Program-made: the position numbers and the translations under genes
Notes under the pieces: generated by a model
What the model saw: only the letters and a program-made list of their open reading frames with translations
Databases searched by the model: none
What the model was told of the DNA's origin: nothing
Part shown: piece after piece, positions 51,548 through 62,741 of the stretch
Layout: each line of letters starts with the position of its first letter
Position numbering within the stretch: the first letter of the stretch is position 1
Source of the DNA: Rhodovulum bhavnagarense
GTDB lineage: Bacteria > Pseudomonadota > Alphaproteobacteria > Rhodobacterales > Rhodobacteraceae
Assembly: GCF_004343505.1 (NCBI RefSeq)
Contig: NZ_SLXU01000003.1
Span: forward strand, 124,001 to 188,000
Direction: 5' to 3'
Length of the DNA stretch: 64,000 bases

Positions 51548-54500
51548 GCTTGCGTCTGGAAACCGGCGGGCGGCTGATCGACCGCAGCACGCCGCAGCGC
51601 TTCACCTTCGACGGGGCGGCGTGCGAGGGGTTTGCCGGCGACACGCTGGCCGCAGCCCTGCTGGCCAATGACCGGGTGATGGTTGGCCGGTCCTTCAAGT
51701 ATCACCGTCCGCGCGGGCTGGTGGCCTCGGGTGTCGAGGAGCCCAACGCGCTGGTCGGCCTGGGCACTGGCGGCCGGTTCGAGCCGAACCAGCGCGCCAC
51801 GATGACCGAGCTGTTCGACGGGCTCGTGGCCGAAAGCCAGAACCGCTTCCCCTCGCTCGCCTTCGATGTGGGTGCGCTCAACGCCCGGCTGGCCCGGTTC
51901 CTGCCCGCGGGCTTTTACTACAAGACGTTCCTGTGGCCGCGCGCCTTCTGGAAACATGTCTATGAACCGGTGATCCGTCAGTCCGCGGGTCTGGGCCAGG
52001 CTCCGACCGAGGGCGATCCCGAAAGCTACGAACATTTCTACGCCCATGTGGACCTGCTGGTGGTCGGCGGCGGCATTGCCGGGCTGCAGGCGGCGCTGGC
52101 CGCGGCGAAGGCGGGCGCCGAGGTGCTGCTGATCGAGCAGACGGCCCATTGGGGCGGCCGCGCGCCGGTGGACGACGTGACCATCGACGGCAAGCCCGCC
52201 GCCGAGTGGGTTGCGCAGACGGTCGCGGCGCTGTCGGCGATGGACAATGTCCGCCTGCGCCTGCGGATGCAAGGGACGGGTGTTTACGATCATGGCTATG
52301 TGCTGGCCGATGAACGGCTGACCGATCACGCGCCCGACCGTCCCGGCCCGCGCCACCGGTTGTGGAAGATCCGGGCGAAACAAATCATTGCGGCGACCGG
52401 CGCGATCGAGCGGCCGCTGGCCTTTCCGGGCAATGACGTGCCGGGGGTGATGCTGGCCTCGGCCTTGCGCGACTATGTGGTCAACTGGGCGGTGGCGCCG
52501 GGGCGGCGCACCGTGGTGGTCACGAATAATGATGATGCCTACCGCACCGCTTTGGCCCTGCTCGATGCGGGGCTTGAGGTGCCTGCGATCCTGGATGCGC
52601 GCGATGTGGCCGACGGCCCGCTGCCGCAGGCAGCGCGCGCGCGTGGCATTCCGGTGCGCACGGGCATGGCGGTGGTCAAGGTCAAGGGCACCACGCGGGT
52701 CAAGGGCGTGGGGGTCGGCAATGCCGGCGGCATCGGCCTGCCCATCGACAGCATCGCCTGCGATGCGGTGGCGATGTCGGGCGGCTGGTCGCCGGTGGTC
52801 CATCTGTGGTCCCATTGCGGCGGCAAGCTGATCTGGGACGCGGCCAACGCGATGTTCCGCCCCGATCCGGGCCGCGCGCCCACGGGGGCGGATGGCGCGC
52901 CTTTCGTCCACACCGCGGGCAGCGCCAGCGGTGCGCTTTTCGCCGGGGATTGCCTGGCCGATGCCGCGCGCGCCGGCGTCGCTGCGACCACCGCCCTTGG
53001 ACATGCCGCAGAGGCGAACCCGGCCCGGGCCGAGGCCGCCGATGAGGCACCGATGCAACCGTTCTGGGTGATGCCCGGCCGGGCCGGGCCTGATTTGCGG
53101 ATGAAGATGTTCCTCGACTACCAGAACGACGTGAAGGTGTCGGATGTCCAGCTGGCGGCGCGCGAGGGCTATGAAAGCGTCGAACATACCAAGCGCTACA
53201 CCACGCTTGGCATGGCCACGGATCAGGGGAAACTGTCCAACATCAACGGCCTGGCGATCCTGGCCGACAGCCTGGGGGCAGAGATCCCGCAGGTCGGCAC
53301 CACCACCTTCCGCCCGCCCTACACGCCGCTGACCTTCGGCGCCATCGCGGGCGAGGCGCGTGGCGATCTGTTCCAGCCGGTGCGCCAGACCCCGATGCAT
53401 GCCTGGCACGCGGGGCAGGGCGCGGTGTTCGAACCGGTCGGGCAATGGCGCCGGCCCTACTGCTATCCGCGCAAGGGGGAAAGCCGCGCGCAGGCCGTCC
53501 AGCGCGAGGTGACGAACACGCGCGAAAATGTCGGCCTGCTGGATGCCTCGACCCTGGGCAAGCTGCTGGTCAAAGGGCCCGATGCGGCCGCGTTCCTCGA
53601 CCGCGTCTATACCAACATGATGTCCACGCTGAAGCCGGGGCGCTGCCGCTATGGGCTGATGTGCAGCGAGAACGGGTTCCTGATGGATGACGGTGTCGTG
53701 GCGCGGCTGTCCGAGGACAGTTTCCTGTGCCACACCACCTCGGGCGGGGCCGAACATGTGCATCAGCACCTTGAGGAATGGCTGCAGACCGAATGGTGGG
53801 ATCTCAAGGTCCACGTCGTCAACCTGACCGAGCAACATGCACAGGTGGCCGTGGTCGGCCCCAAGGCGCGCCAGCTGCTGGACCGCCTGGGGGGCATGGA
53901 CCTGTCGAAAGAGGCGCTGTCCTTCATGGGCTGGGCCGAAGGGCAACTGGCCGGGATCCCGGCCCGGGTCTACCGTATCTCCTTCTCGGGCGAACTCAGC
54001 TTCGAGGTGGCCGTGCCGGCGGGGCAGGGGCAGGCGTTCTGGGACAAGTGCCTGGAGGCCGGGGCCGATCTGGGTGTCGCGCCCTACGGCACCGAGGCAC
54101 TGCATGTCATGCGCGCCGAGAAGGGCTTCATCATGATCGGGGATGAAACCGACGGCACGGTTATCCCGCAGGACCTCGGGCTCGACTGGGCGGTGTCCAG
54201 GAAGAAAGCCGATTTCATCGGCAAGCGCGCGCAGGAGCGGGTGCACATGACCGATCCTGAGCGCTGGAAACTGGTCGGGCTGGAAACGCTGGACGGCTCG
54301 GTTCTGCCGGACGGGGCCTATGCGGTGGATGCCGGGTTGAATGGCAACCGCCAGCGCAACACCCAGGGCCGGGTGACCTCGACCTACCACTCGCCCACCC
54401 TGGGGCGCGGGATCGCGATGGGTCTGGTGCGGCGCGGCCCCGACCGGATGGGCGAGGTGCTGGAGTTCATGCGCACCGATGGGCGCACGGTGCGTGCACG

Positions 54501-54552
54501 CATTGTCAGCCCGGTCTTCTACGACCCCGAGGGGGAGAAGCAGAATGTCTGA
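51544..54552 (+). CDS. soxA: Sarcosine oxidase subunit alpha
   Basis: The large, 1002-residue subunit. It opens with a ferredoxin-like fold segment (GAACEGFAGDTLAAALLAND) and an NAD/FAD-type Rossmann motif, LLVVGGGIAGLQAALAAAKA near residue 175. It ends with a GcvT-like folate domain over the last ~400 residues (LVKGPDAAAFLDRVYTNMMS, then GFIMIGDETDGTVIPQDLGL). The GcvT half takes the one-carbon unit from sarcosine to tetrahydrofolate. It overlaps soxD by four bases and soxG by eight. Confidence 0.97.
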   Translation: MSLRLETGGRLIDRSTPQRFTFDGAACEGFAGDTLAAALLANDRVMVGRSFKYHRPRGLVASGVEEPNALVGLGTGGRFEPNQRATMTELFDGLVAESQNRFPSLAFDVGALNARLARFLPAGFYYKTFLWPRAFWKHVYEPVIRQSAGLGQAPTEGDPESYEHFYAHVDLLVVGGGIAGLQAALAAAKAGAEVLLIEQTAHWGGRAPVDDVTIDGKPAAEWVAQTVAALSAMDNVRLRLRMQGTGVYDHGYVLADERLTDHAPDRPGPRHRLWKIRAKQIIAATGAIERPLAFPGNDVPGVMLASALRDYVVNWAVAPGRRTVVVTNNDDAYRTALALLDAGLEVPAILDARDVADGPLPQAARARGIPVRTGMAVVKVKGTTRVKGVGVGNAGGIGLPIDSIACDAVAMSGGWSPVVHLWSHCGGKLIWDAANAMFRPDPGRAPTGADGAPFVHTAGSASGALFAGDCLADAARAGVAATTALGHAAEANPARAEAADEAPMQPFWVMPGRAGPDLRMKMFLDYQNDVKVSDVQLAAREGYESVEHTKRYTTLGMATDQGKLSNINGLAILADSLGAEIPQVGTTTFRPPYTPLTFGAIAGEARGDLFQPVRQTPMHAWHAGQGAVFEPVGQWRRPYCYPRKGESRAQAVQREVTNTRENVGLLDASTLGKLLVKGPDAAAFLDRVYTNMMSTLKPGRCRYGLMCSENGFLMDDGVVARLSEDSFLCHTTSGGAEHVHQHLEEWLQTEWWDLKVHVVNLTEQHAQVAVVGPKARQLLDRLGGMDLSKEALSFMGWAEGQLAGIPARVYRISFSGELSFEVAVPAGQGQAFWDKCLEAGADLGVAPYGTEALHVMRAEKGFIMIGDETDGTVIPQDLGLDWAVSRKKADFIGKRAQERVHMTDPERWKLVGLETLDGSVLPDGAYAVDAGLNGNRQRNTQGRVTSTYHSPTLGRGIAMGLVRRGPDRMGEVLEFMRTDGRTVRARIVSPVFYDPEGEKQNV

Positions 54553-55105
54553 GACTGCCCGCAGCCAAGGGCTTGCCCGGATCGAGGCCGTGGCCGGCCG
54601 TGGCATGATCACGCTGAAAGGCGACATGGACAGCCGCCGGTTCAAGAACGTGCTGGCAAAGGCGCTGGATCTGCCACTGCCCGACCCGTTGCGCTGCGCC
54701 TTCGAGGGCGCGCGCGGTATCGGCTGGATGGCCCCCGACGAGGTGTTGATCTTCGTCCCCGGGGCCGAGGTGCCCGAGGCGCTGGCGGCCCTGCGGGACA
54801 AGATCGGCGATGATCATATCACCGCCGTCGACGTGTCGGATGCGCGCGCGCAGTTCCGCCTGACTGGCCCCGGCGCGCGCGAGGTTCTGGCCAAGCTCTC
54901 GCCCGTCGATTTCGCGCCCGCCCGCTTCGTCCCGGGCACATTCCGGCGGACGCGGCTGGCACAGGTGCCGGTGGCCGTCTGGCAAAAGGACGCAGACCGC
55001 TTCGGGCTGGTCTGTTTCCGGTCGGTCGGCGGCTACGTCGCCGGGCTCTTGGCCAACGCCGCCGCACCCGGCGCGGAGGTCGGCTATTTTACTGCCGGGG
55101 GTTGA
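54545..55105 (+). CDS. soxG: Sarcosine oxidase subunit gamma
   Basis: The 186-residue gamma subunit, last gene of the operon. It has GITLKGD-like MITLKGDMDSRRFKNVLAKA, WMAPDEVLIFV, and FRLTGPGAREVLAKLSPVDF, all typical of SoxG. It starts at the ATG at 54545, eight bases inside soxA. The frame is open earlier, but that part lies in soxA. The stop is at the base of a weak GCCGGGGG/CCCCCGGC hairpin. Confidence 0.93.
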   Translation: MSETARSQGLARIEAVAGRGMITLKGDMDSRRFKNVLAKALDLPLPDPLRCAFEGARGIGWMAPDEVLIFVPGAEVPEALAALRDKIGDDHITAVDVSDARAQFRLTGPGAREVLAKLSPVDFAPARFVPGTFRRTRLAQVPVAVWQKDADRFGLVCFRSVGGYVAGLLANAAAPGAEVGYFTAGG

Positions 55106-55168
55106 CCTTCCCCCGGCTTGGCCTCCATCTACGGCAAAGTGACGCAGTCAACAAAGAGGGGCCCATTC

Positions 55169-55777
55169 ATGGCTTTCGAACTTCCCGATCTTCCCTATGC
55201 CCACGACGCGCTTGCCGATCTGGGCATGTCGAAGGAAACGCTGGAGTATCACCACGACCTGCACCACAAGGCCTATGTCGACAACGGCAACAAGCTGATC
55301 GACGGCACCGACTGGGCCGGCAAGAGCCTGGAAGACATCATCAAGGGCACCTACGAGGCCGGCGCGGTCGCGCAGAACGGCATCTTCAACAACGCTTCGC
55401 AGCATTGGAACCACTGCCAGTTCTGGGAAATGATGGGGCCGGGCAAGTCGGCCATGCCCTCTGAGCTGGAAGCGCGTCTAAAGGATGCGTTCGGGTCGGT
55501 CGATGGGTTCAAGGAACAGTTTTCCGCCGCGGGGGCAGGGCAGTTTGGTTCTGGCTGGTGCTGGCTGGTGGTCGATACCGACGGCACGCTGAAGGTGACC
55601 AAGACAGAGAACGGGGTGAACCCGCTCTGCTTTGACCAGACCGCGCTGTTGGGCTGTGACGTGTGGGAACATTCCTACTACATCGATTTCCGTAACAAGC
55701 GCCCAGCCTATCTGACCAACTTTCTCGACAACCTGGTGAACTGGGAAAATGTGGCCGAACGGCTGGCCAACGCCTGA
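55169..55777 (+). CDS. sodB: Superoxide dismutase (Fe type)
   Basis: Converts superoxide to H2O2 and O2. The 202-residue protein has iron-ligand His H28 in TLEYHHDLHHKAYVDNGN, the second His in QHWNHCQFWEMM and the Asp/His in DVWEHSYYIDFRN. The AGAGGGG box precedes the ATG at 55169. It follows soxG by 63 bp in the same direction and ends at a strong terminator; Fe rather than Mn is inferred from the E. coli-like QHWNHCQFW. Confidence 0.93.
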   Translation: MAFELPDLPYAHDALADLGMSKETLEYHHDLHHKAYVDNGNKLIDGTDWAGKSLEDIIKGTYEAGAVAQNGIFNNASQHWNHCQFWEMMGPGKSAMPSELEARLKDAFGSVDGFKEQFSAAGAGQFGSGWCWLVVDTDGTLKVTKTENGVNPLCFDQTALLGCDVWEHSYYIDFRNKRPAYLTNFLDNLVNWENVAERLANA

Positions 55778-55798
55778 TCGGGCGCATCTGATATGCGA

Positions 55799-55827
55799 AA
55801 CGGCCGCCCATAGGGCGGCCGTTTTCA
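55799..55827 (+). terminator. Rho-independent terminator of sodB
   Basis: AACGGCCGCCC (55799-55809), loop ATA, GGGCGGCCGTT (55813-55823), then TTCAATTTT. It is one of the strongest hairpins in the window and starts 21 bp after the sodB stop. The adjacent gltA gene on the other strand ends at 55888. Confidence 0.9.
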
Positions 55828-55887
55828 ATTTTCTGGCCCGGTGTCTTCCAATATCCCGGCGCTATTGCAGGATGACGATCACGCGCC

Positions 55888-57183
55888 TCAGCGGTCTTCC
55901 ACATCGACATAGTCGCGCCGCGTCTCTCCAGTATAAAGCTGGCGTGGGCGGCCGATTTTCATTGCCGGGTCGGCGATCATCTCTTTCCACTGGGAAATCC
56001 AGCCCACTGTGCGCGATACCGCAAAGATCGGTGTGAACATCGAGGTCGGAAAGCCCATCGCGTCAAGGATGATACCCGAATAGAAATCCACGTTCGGGTA
56101 AAGCTTTTTCTCGACGAAATACTCATCCTCCAGCGCGATCTTTTCCAACTCCATCGCGACCTTCAGGGTCTCGTTATCTTCGACGCCCAGCAGGTCCAGA
56201 ACCTCATGCGCGGATTGTTTCATCACTTTCGCGCGCGGATCGAAATTCTTGTAGACGCGGTGGCCAAAGCCCATCAGGCGGAACGGATCGTTCTTGTCCT
56301 TGGCGCGGGCGATGAATTCTGGAATGCGATCCACCGTCCCGATTTCCTGGAGCATTTCAAGGCAAGCCTGGTTCGCACCGCCATGCGCCGGCCCCCAGAG
56401 ACAGGCGATACCGGCCGCGATACAGGCAAACGGGTTGGCGCCCGAGGAAGATGCCAACCGCACCGTCGATGTCGAGGCGTTCTGTTCGTGATCGGCATGC
56501 AGGGTAAAGATGCGATCCATCGCGCGGGTCAGGATCGGGTCGACCTCGTATTCCTCGGTCGGAACCGCGAAACACATGCGCAGAAAGTTCGAGGCGTAAT
56601 CGAGATCGTTGCGCGGATAGACGAAGGGCTGGCCGACCGAATATTTGTAGGCCATTGCCGCGATGGTCGGCACCTTGGCGATCAGTCGGATCGAGGCGAC
56701 CTCGCGCTGCCATGGATCGTTTACATCGGTCGAGTCGTGGTAAAAGGCCGACATCGCGCCCACCACGCCCACCATGACGGCCATCGGGTGTGCGTCGCGC
56801 CGGAACCCGGTAAAGAAACGGTGCATCTGTTCATGCACCATGGTGTGGCGCGTCACCCGGCTTTCGAAATCCTCAAGCTGCGCGGCGGTCGGCAATTCAC
56901 CGTAAAGCAGCAGAAAACAGACCTCCAGGAAGTGCGACTTCTCGGCAAGCTGGTCGATCGGGTAGCCGCGATGCAGCAACTCGCCCTGATCTCCGTCGAT
57001 GAAGGTAATGGACGATTCACACGACGACGTAGAGGTAAAACCCGGATCGTGGGTGAATACGCCCATTTTGCCGTAAAGCTTGCGGATATCGATCACGTCG
57101 GGGCCCGCGCTGGGGCTGAGCACCGGAAGTTCGACCGTTTTTTCCCCAAGCGTCAGAGTCGCGGTTTTCGTGCTGTCGGCCAT
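55888..57183 (-). CDS. gltA: Citrate synthase
   Basis: Condenses acetyl-CoA and oxaloacetate at the head of the TCA cycle. The 431-residue protein has [20 protein letters not shown], the [14 protein letters not shown] block, and [17 protein letters not shown], all catalytic region signatures of type II synthases. The ATG at 57183 has AAGGGACC upstream; the frame extends further but is a shadow. It lies 97 bp downstream of gltX on the same strand. Confidence 0.97.
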   Translation of the reverse strand: MADSTKTATLTLGEKTVELPVLSPSAGPDVIDIRKLYGKMGVFTHDPGFTSTSSCESSITFIDGDQGELLHRGYPIDQLAEKSHFLEVCFLLLYGELPTAAQLEDFESRVTRHTMVHEQMHRFFTGFRRDAHPMAVMVGVVGAMSAFYHDSTDVNDPWQREVASIRLIAKVPTIAAMAYKYSVGQPFVYPRNDLDYASNFLRMCFAVPTEEYEVDPILTRAMDRIFTLHADHEQNASTSTVRLASSSGANPFACIAAGIACLWGPAHGGANQACLEMLQEIGTVDRIPEFIARAKDKNDPFRLMGFGHRVYKNFDPRAKVMKQSAHEVLDLLGVEDNETLKVAMELEKIALEDEYFVEKKLYPNVDFYSGIILDAMGFPTSMFTPIFAVSRTVGWISQWKEMIADPAMKIGRPRQLYTGETRRDYVDVEDR

Positions 57184-57280
57184 TAAGGTCCCTTTCATTT
57201 CACGGGAAACCGGGGCCGCGCTCCCTTTCGCGGCACCGGTCATTGGCGTGCGGGGCGCGTGCGTGGCCGGATGCCCGTCC

Positions 57281-58684
57281 TCAACCCCTTGCGTCAGCCA
57301 GCCGGGCAATTGTTTCCTCCCGGCCGATGACAAGCATCATATCAAAGACGCTGGGGGAAACCGTGCGCCCCGCCAGCGCCGCGCGCAAGGGCCCTGCCAG
57401 CTTGCCCAGCGTCAGCCCATGGGCCTCTGCCACTGCGCCAACTGTCGCCTCAAGCGCCTCTCGCGACCAGCTAGCATTTTGCAGATGCGGCGTCAATTCC
57501 GACAGTATACTACGGGATACACCATCTAGGGCCTTCATGGCCTTCTCGTCCGGCTCGATGGGGCGAGTCGCCAGAACGAAATGTGCTTTTTCAGAGAGTT
57601 GCGGGAATGTTTTTATGCCAGTTTTCAGCAGGGGCAGCGCCTTTGCAAGCCCCTCTTTCTGCGTGATCTCAAGCGGCGACTGCCCGGTTGCGGCGAGGAA
57701 TGCCTCGTACTCACGCAGCAGCGCAGCATCCTGCATGACCGCGAAATGCTGGCCGCAAAGATTTTCCAGTTTCTTGAAATCGAGGCGGGCGGGTGATTTG
57801 CCGATCCCCTCAAGGCCGAACCAGCCCTGCGCCTGAGCGTCGGTAAAGAACTCATCATCGCCGTGCGACCACCCCAACCGGGTGAGGTAGTTGCGCATCC
57901 CCACCGCTGGATAGCCCATGTCGCGGTATTCCTCGACCCCCAACGCGCCGTGGCGTTTCGACAGTTTCTTGCCGTCGGGGCCGTGGATCAGCGGGATGTG
58001 CGCCCAGACCGGGACCTGCCAGCCCATCGCGGCATAGATCTGCATCTGGCGCGCGGCGTTGTTGAGGTGGTCATCGCCCCGTATCACATGGGTCACGCCC
58101 ATGTCGTGGTCGTCGACTACCACGGCCAGCATATAGGTCGGTGTGCCGTCCGAGCGCAGCAGGACCATGTCGTCAAGCTGGTCATTGCCGATGGTTACCT
58201 TGCCCTGGACTTCGTCATTTATGACCGTTGCGCCCTCGCGCGGAGCCTTCAGCCGGATGACATGGGGCGCATCGGGATGCGTGGCCGGATCAACGTCGCG
58301 CCAGGGGCTTTGATAGAGGGTGGATCGACCTTCGGTGCGGGCCTCTTCGCGAAATGCGGCAATGTCGTCCTGCGTGGCAAAGCACTTGTAGGCGGTGCCG
58401 CTGGCCAACATCGCCTCGGCCACCTCGCGGTGCCGGTCCGCACGGGCGAACTGGCTGACCGGTTCGCCGTCCCAGTCCAGCCCCAGCCATGTCAGCCCGT
58501 CCAGGATCGCTTGCGTCGCCTCGGGGGTCGAGCGGGCGCGGTCGGTATCCTCGATCCGCAGCAGGAACTTTCCACTGCGCCCGCGTGCGTAAAGCCAATT
58601 GAAAAGGGCTGTGCGCGCGCCTCCGATATGCAGAAAGCCGGTGGGCGAGGGGGCAAAGCGGGTGACGACAGGAGCCTCGGACAT
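57281..58684 (-). CDS. gltX: Glutamate--tRNA ligase
   Basis: Charges tRNA-Glu. The 467-residue protein has [20 protein letters not shown] (HIGH as HIGG) and [20 protein letters not shown] (KLSKR). The length and order are those of GltX/GluQ-like enzymes with a C-terminal anticodon domain. The ATG at 58684 is used, with AAGG upstream. It diverges from comEC. Confidence 0.96.
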   Translation of the reverse strand: MSEAPVVTRFAPSPTGFLHIGGARTALFNWLYARGRSGKFLLRIEDTDRARSTPEATQAILDGLTWLGLDWDGEPVSQFARADRHREVAEAMLASGTAYKCFATQDDIAAFREEARTEGRSTLYQSPWRDVDPATHPDAPHVIRLKAPREGATVINDEVQGKVTIGNDQLDDMVLLRSDGTPTYMLAVVVDDHDMGVTHVIRGDDHLNNAARQMQIYAAMGWQVPVWAHIPLIHGPDGKKLSKRHGALGVEEYRDMGYPAVGMRNYLTRLGWSHGDDEFFTDAQAQGWFGLEGIGKSPARLDFKKLENLCGQHFAVMQDAALLREYEAFLAATGQSPLEITQKEGLAKALPLLKTGIKTFPQLSEKAHFVLATRPIEPDEKAMKALDGVSRSILSELTPHLQNASWSREALEATVGAVAEAHGLTLGKLAGPLRAALAGRTVSPSVFDMMLVIGREETIARLADARG

Positions 58685-58761
58685 GCACCTTAACCTTTTG
58701 GAAACCATGTTGGGGATAGTGTTGCCCTCTGTCTAGGAGATCGCTGCACAGAGGACAAGCC

Positions 58762-60789
58762 GTGGCGCTGCGAGCGGCATTCGAGGCCCAGCGGGGGCAC
58801 CTGTTTGCCTGGGCCCCGGTGATGCTGGGTCTCGGCATCGGGCTTTACTTCGCGCTGCGGGTCGAACCGCCGGGCTGGGTGCTGGGTCTGGCAGGGCTGG
58901 GCGCCGCGGGGCTCGGGGGACTTGCATTGTGGCGGCCGGGTTTGGCGCCGCTCGCGCTGATTCCTGGGCTGATCGCGGCGGGGCTGGTCCTCTCGGCGTT
59001 GCGCAGCCACGTCGTCACCGCGCCCGTGCTGCCTTATCGTGTTCATGCTGCGGTGGAGGGACGGGTGGTCGCGCTTGACCGGTCGTTTTCGGATGTGCCG
59101 CGCTTGACGCTGGACCAGGTCTGGATCGCGGGGCTGGCCCCCGGCAAAACACCCACTCGCCTGCGCATTGCCTTGCATGGCGATGGTGGTCTGACCGCGC
59201 CGATGCCGGGTACCCGCATCGGGATCACCGCCCATCTTTCGCCCCCGGCCGCCCCGTCCGAGCCGGGCGGGTTCGATTTCCGGCGTCACGCCTGGTTTCA
59301 GCGGCTGGGCGGTGTCGGATATGCCCGCAGTCCGCCCGTGATGCTCGCTCTGCCCGAGGAAGGCGCGGCGCTGATCGTGAACCGGGTCAGGATGCGTTTG
59401 TCGGCGGCGCTGCGTGCGCGTCTGCCCGGTGACGAGGGGGCCTTTGCGGCGGCCATCCTGACCGGGGACCGCTCGGGGATTTCCCGCGGAACACTGCAAG
59501 AGTTGCGCGATTCCAACCTCGCGCATCTGCTGGCGATTTCGGGGCTTCATATGGGGCTATTGACCAGTTTGGTCTTTGGTGCGCTGCGTACCGCGGTGGC
59601 GTTGGTGCCGGTGCTGGCGCTGCGTTTGCCCGCCAAGAAGATCGCGGCCATCGGAGCCCTCTGTGCCGGGGCATTCTACCTTGCCCTGTCGGGCGGAAAC
59701 GTGGCTACCGAACGGGCCTTTATCATGGTGGCCGTCGTTCTGGGGGCGGTGTTGGCCGACCGACGTGCGCTGACGCTGCGGGCGGTGGCGGTGGCTGGCT
59801 TGATCGTGCTGGTGCTCAGCCCCGAGAGCCTGACCGGCGCGGGTTTCCAGATGTCTTTTGCCGCCACCACGGCGCTGGTGGCCGTGTTCGGTGCGCTGCG
59901 TGGTCTGCCCAAGACCGTGCCGCGCCCGCCGCGATGGCTGCGCGCACCTTTGGCGGTGGTGGTGTCCTCTCTCGTGGCTGGCGCCGCGACCGCGCCCTTC
60001 GGGGCGGCGCATTTCAACCAGGTCGCGCAATTCGGTCTCTTGGCCAATCTGTTGAGCGTGCCGCTGATGGGGGCGCTCGTGATGCCGGCGGCGATTGTGG
60101 CGACCTGCCTTGCGCCCTTTGGCCTGGCGGGGCTGGGTCTTGAGCCGATGCGCTGGGGCATCGCCTGGATTCTCGCGGTGGCCGAACGGGTGGCAGCGTT
60201 GGACGGGGCGGTCTGGCCGGTTGTGGCGCCGGGGCCCTTGGTGTTGCCGTTGATGACGCTGGGGGCGCTTTTCACGGTGCTGTGGCGCGGCTGGCCGCGG
60301 GTGGCCGGGCTGGTTCCCGTTGCCGCGGCCTTTGCTCTTTGGGCACAGACAGAACGTCCGGCGCTTTTGATCGCCGAAAGCGGCGGGTTGATCGGGTTAA
60401 TGGGGCCTGAGGGACGGACGCTAAGCAAGCCTTCGGGCGAGGGGTTCATTGCACTGAGCTGGTTGGAAAACGACGGCGACCGGGCCGACCAGGAAACCGC
60501 CTTTGGCCGGCCTGGCCTGGCGGGGACGCCCGGCGCGCAGCGTGCAGAGGTGGCGGGCCAGGGCATCACGCTGATTTCCGGCCGGGGCTGGGCGGCGCGG
60601 CTTGCCGCTGCTTGTGCCGAGGGTTGGGTCATCGTCCCCCAGAGGGTCGCGGACCCACCCGAGGGATGCGTCATGTTCGATCGTACCGCTTTGGATACTA
60701 CCGGTGCACTTTCTGTTCATGCCACGCCGCAGGGCCCTCGCCTTACCGCGGCGCGGGTGGTGGCGGGACGCCGCTCCTGGACTCAGTAG
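58762..60789 (+). CDS. comEC: ComEC/Rec2-family DNA-internalisation protein
   Basis: A 675-residue membrane protein, the putative DNA-translocation channel. Numerous helices, an N-terminal OB-like section ([20 protein letters not shown]), and the competence domain marks [18 protein letters not shown] and [20 protein letters not shown]. The C-terminal metallo-beta-lactamase domain is absent: only about 150 residues follow the last helices. The start is GTG at 58762 with AGAGGACA upstream. The stop overlaps the converging lexA stop. Confidence 0.9.
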   Translation: MALRAAFEAQRGHLFAWAPVMLGLGIGLYFALRVEPPGWVLGLAGLGAAGLGGLALWRPGLAPLALIPGLIAAGLVLSALRSHVVTAPVLPYRVHAAVEGRVVALDRSFSDVPRLTLDQVWIAGLAPGKTPTRLRIALHGDGGLTAPMPGTRIGITAHLSPPAAPSEPGGFDFRRHAWFQRLGGVGYARSPPVMLALPEEGAALIVNRVRMRLSAALRARLPGDEGAFAAAILTGDRSGISRGTLQELRDSNLAHLLAISGLHMGLLTSLVFGALRTAVALVPVLALRLPAKKIAAIGALCAGAFYLALSGGNVATERAFIMVAVVLGAVLADRRALTLRAVAVAGLIVLVLSPESLTGAGFQMSFAATTALVAVFGALRGLPKTVPRPPRWLRAPLAVVVSSLVAGAATAPFGAAHFNQVAQFGLLANLLSVPLMGALVMPAAIVATCLAPFGLAGLGLEPMRWGIAWILAVAERVAALDGAVWPVVAPGPLVLPLMTLGALFTVLWRGWPRVAGLVPVAAAFALWAQTERPALLIAESGGLIGLMGPEGRTLSKPSGEGFIALSWLENDGDRADQETAFGRPGLAGTPGAQRAEVAGQGITLISGRGWAARLAAACAEGWVIVPQRVADPPEGCVMFDRTALDTTGALSVHATPQGPRLTAARVVAGRRSWTQ

Positions 60790-61484
60790 CTGCGGATCAG
60801 CCCGACAAGGCGGCCTTGAACCTCGACCTGGTCGCGGCGCAACAGCCGCGTCTCATAGGCCGGGTTCGCAGCCTCAAGCGCGACCATATCGCCCTTTCGA
60901 CGAAACCGCTTCAGCGTCGCTTCGAAGCCTTCGACCAAGGCGACCACGATTTCACCGTTCTCGGCCGATTTCTGTTCGCGGATCACCACGATGTCACCAT
61001 CGTTGATCCCGGCCTCGATCATCGAGTCGCCCTTGACCTCCAGCGCGTAGTGCCGACCCTTGCCCGACAGCATCGTTCCGGGCACCGCGACATGGGTGGC
61101 GACCTCTGAAATCGCTTCGATCGGGGTGCCTGCCGCGATACGGCCCATCACCGGCAGTTCCATCGCGCCGACGGCCTCGACCGGCATGGCGCCGGGCGGC
61201 GGGGGCGGAGGTGCGTCGCCCTTGATGACCTTGGGGGAAAAGCCCTTCGCGGCGAATTCCGTTTCGAGTGCGTCAGGCAGTTTCACGATCTCGATTGCGC
61301 GCGCACGGTGGGCCAAGCGTCGGATGAAGCCACGTTCCTCAAGTGCCGTGATCAGACGGTGAATGCCCGACTTGGAGCGCAGGTCCAGCGCCACTTTCAT
61401 CTCGTCAAACGAAGGCGGAACGCCATCGGCCTGGGTCCGCTTGTGAATGAATTCGAGCAGATCAAGTTGCTTGCGCGTCAGCAT
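60783..61484 (-). CDS. lexA: LexA repressor
   Basis: SOS repressor and self-cleaving protease, 233 residues. The N-terminal winged helix is [20 protein letters not shown] onward. The cleavage bond is A118-G119 ([10 protein letters not shown]), and the catalytic pair is S154 in GDSMIEAGI and K192 in EATLKRF. A Pro-rich linker ([10 protein letters not shown]) is between them. An SOS box lies 34-48 bp upstream of its start. It converges on comEC. Confidence 0.96.
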   Translation of the reverse strand: MLTRKQLDLLEFIHKRTQADGVPPSFDEMKVALDLRSKSGIHRLITALEERGFIRRLAHRARAIEIVKLPDALETEFAAKGFSPKVIKGDAPPPPPPGAMPVEAVGAMELPVMGRIAAGTPIEAISEVATHVAVPGTMLSGKGRHYALEVKGDSMIEAGINDGDIVVIREQKSAENGEIVVALVEGFEATLKRFRRKGDMVALEAANPAYETRLLRRDQVEVQGRLVGLIRSY

Positions 61485-61517
61485 GGACCCTCCGTCCTCG
61501 CAAAGGCGTTCGCCAAT

Positions 61518-61532
61518 GTTCTATACATGTTC
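61518..61532. promoter_or_regulatory. Alphaproteobacterial SOS box of lexA
   Basis: GTTC-TATACAT-GTTC is a perfect GTTC-N7-GTTC, the LexA site of alphaproteobacteria. A further GTTC half site begins eight bases upstream (61508) with six-base spacing. The box is in the lexA promoter region, so lexA is autoregulated. Confidence 0.9.
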
Positions 61533-61568
61533 CCGATTTGTGTCAACCCGCCCGGTCACGGTGGCCGG

Positions 61569-62741
61569 TCACAGTGGCAGGTATTCGACCTTGTCGCCGG
61601 TCTTGCGTGGGCCGTCATCGGGCGGGCGGATCACGAGGGCGCGGGCCTGTGAAAGGACCGTCAGAAGGGCACTGTCCTGATATTCGAACGGGGCAAGGCG
61701 CCCGCCGGAAAGACGCGCGCGCATGTAGTGTTCGCGCGGTCCATTGGCTGGAAGATCAGAGGCCAAAATGCCAGTCACGCGGGGGGCAGGGACGGCGGGC
61801 AGGCCTTGCATCGCTCGCAGTGCAGGCAGGACAAAGACCTGCGCACAGACCAGCGCCGATACCGGGTTGCCCGGCAGCCCGATCATCGCGGCCCCCCCCA
61901 TCCGCCCGGCCATCAGGGGTTTTCCGGGGCGCATGGCAACCTTGTAGAACATCTGTTCCAGCCCCAGTTCGGCGGCAACCTGCCCCACCAGGTCGTGATC
62001 GCCCACAGAGGCGCCGCCGATTGTCAGAACCAGGTCTGCGCCCTCGGCCAAAGCGAACACGGTTTTCAGCGATGCCTCCGTGTCCCGCGCAATCGGGAGC
62101 AATCGTGCAGTTGCCCCCTCGGCCTCTACCATAGCCTTTAGCGCGAACCCGTTCGAGGCGATGATCTGATCCGGGCCGGGGCTTTCGCCCGGCATCACCA
62201 ATTCGTCCCCAGTGGCGATGATCGCAACCTCTGGACGACGATGAACGGTTAGGCCGGGAACGTTCATTGCCGCGGCCAGCGCGAGGTCCGCGGGGGATAG
62301 GCGACGCGGGGCGACCAGGCGCTCGCCAACGGCGAAATCGGCGCCGCGGCGGCGAATATGGGTCGAGGCATCCAGCGGATCGCCCAGCGTGATCGTATCG
62401 CCGTCGCGGGTCACGTTCTCCTGGATCACCACACGCTCGGCCCCAGGCGGCACAGGGGCTCCGGTGAAAATGCGCACGGCCTGTCCTGGCCCGAGCGATC
62501 CATCGAACCGTCGTCCGGCGGCAGAGGTGCCAATCACGCGCAGCAAAGCGCCCGGCCGCGCGTCGGCGCCGGTCACCGCATAGCCATCCATCGCGGAGGC
62601 CGGAAAGGGCGGTTGGTCGCGGCGGGCGATTACCGGCGTTGCCAGGACGCGGCCTGCGGCCTCGGCAAGCGCCACTTCTTCGCCGGGCAACGGCGCGACC
62701 AGATCGAAGATATGCGCCAGCGCCTGCGCGACCGAAATCAT
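61569..62741 (-). CDS. moeA: Molybdopterin molybdenumtransferase
   Basis: Inserts molybdate into adenylated molybdopterin. The 390-residue protein has the [11 protein letters not shown] motif, [20 protein letters not shown], and [20 protein letters not shown], which are MoeA signatures. Overlaps moaC by four bases (ATGA). It supplies the cofactor for formate dehydrogenase, among others. Confidence 0.96.
   Translation of the reverse strand: MISVAQALAHIFDLVAPLPGEEVALAEAAGRVLATPVIARRDQPPFPASAMDGYAVTGADARPGALLRVIGTSAAGRRFDGSLGPGQAVRIFTGAPVPPGAERVVIQENVTRDGDTITLGDPLDASTHIRRRGADFAVGERLVAPRRLSPADLALAAAMNVPGLTVHRRPEVAIIATGDELVMPGESPGPDQIIASNGFALKAMVEAEGATARLLPIARDTEASLKTVFALAEGADLVLTIGGASVGDHDLVGQVAAELGLEQMFYKVAMRPGKPLMAGRMGGAAMIGLPGNPVSALVCAQVFVLPALRAMQGLPAVPAPRVTGILASDLPANGPREHYMRARLSGGRLAPFEYQDSALLTVLSQARALVIRPPDDGPRKTGDKVEYLPL

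Noticed and set aside
51457-54801. An open frame of over 1100 codons on the minus strand opposite soxA
   Set aside because: It is low-complexity, His/Arg/Gly-rich and matches no family, while the plus strand encodes a full sarcosine oxidase alpha subunit. It is a shadow of GC-rich coding.
55094-55117. GCCGGGGG/CCCCCGGC hairpin at the end of soxG as a terminator
   Set aside because: It overlaps the stop codon and no T-run follows. It may slow transcription, but sodB may still be reached.
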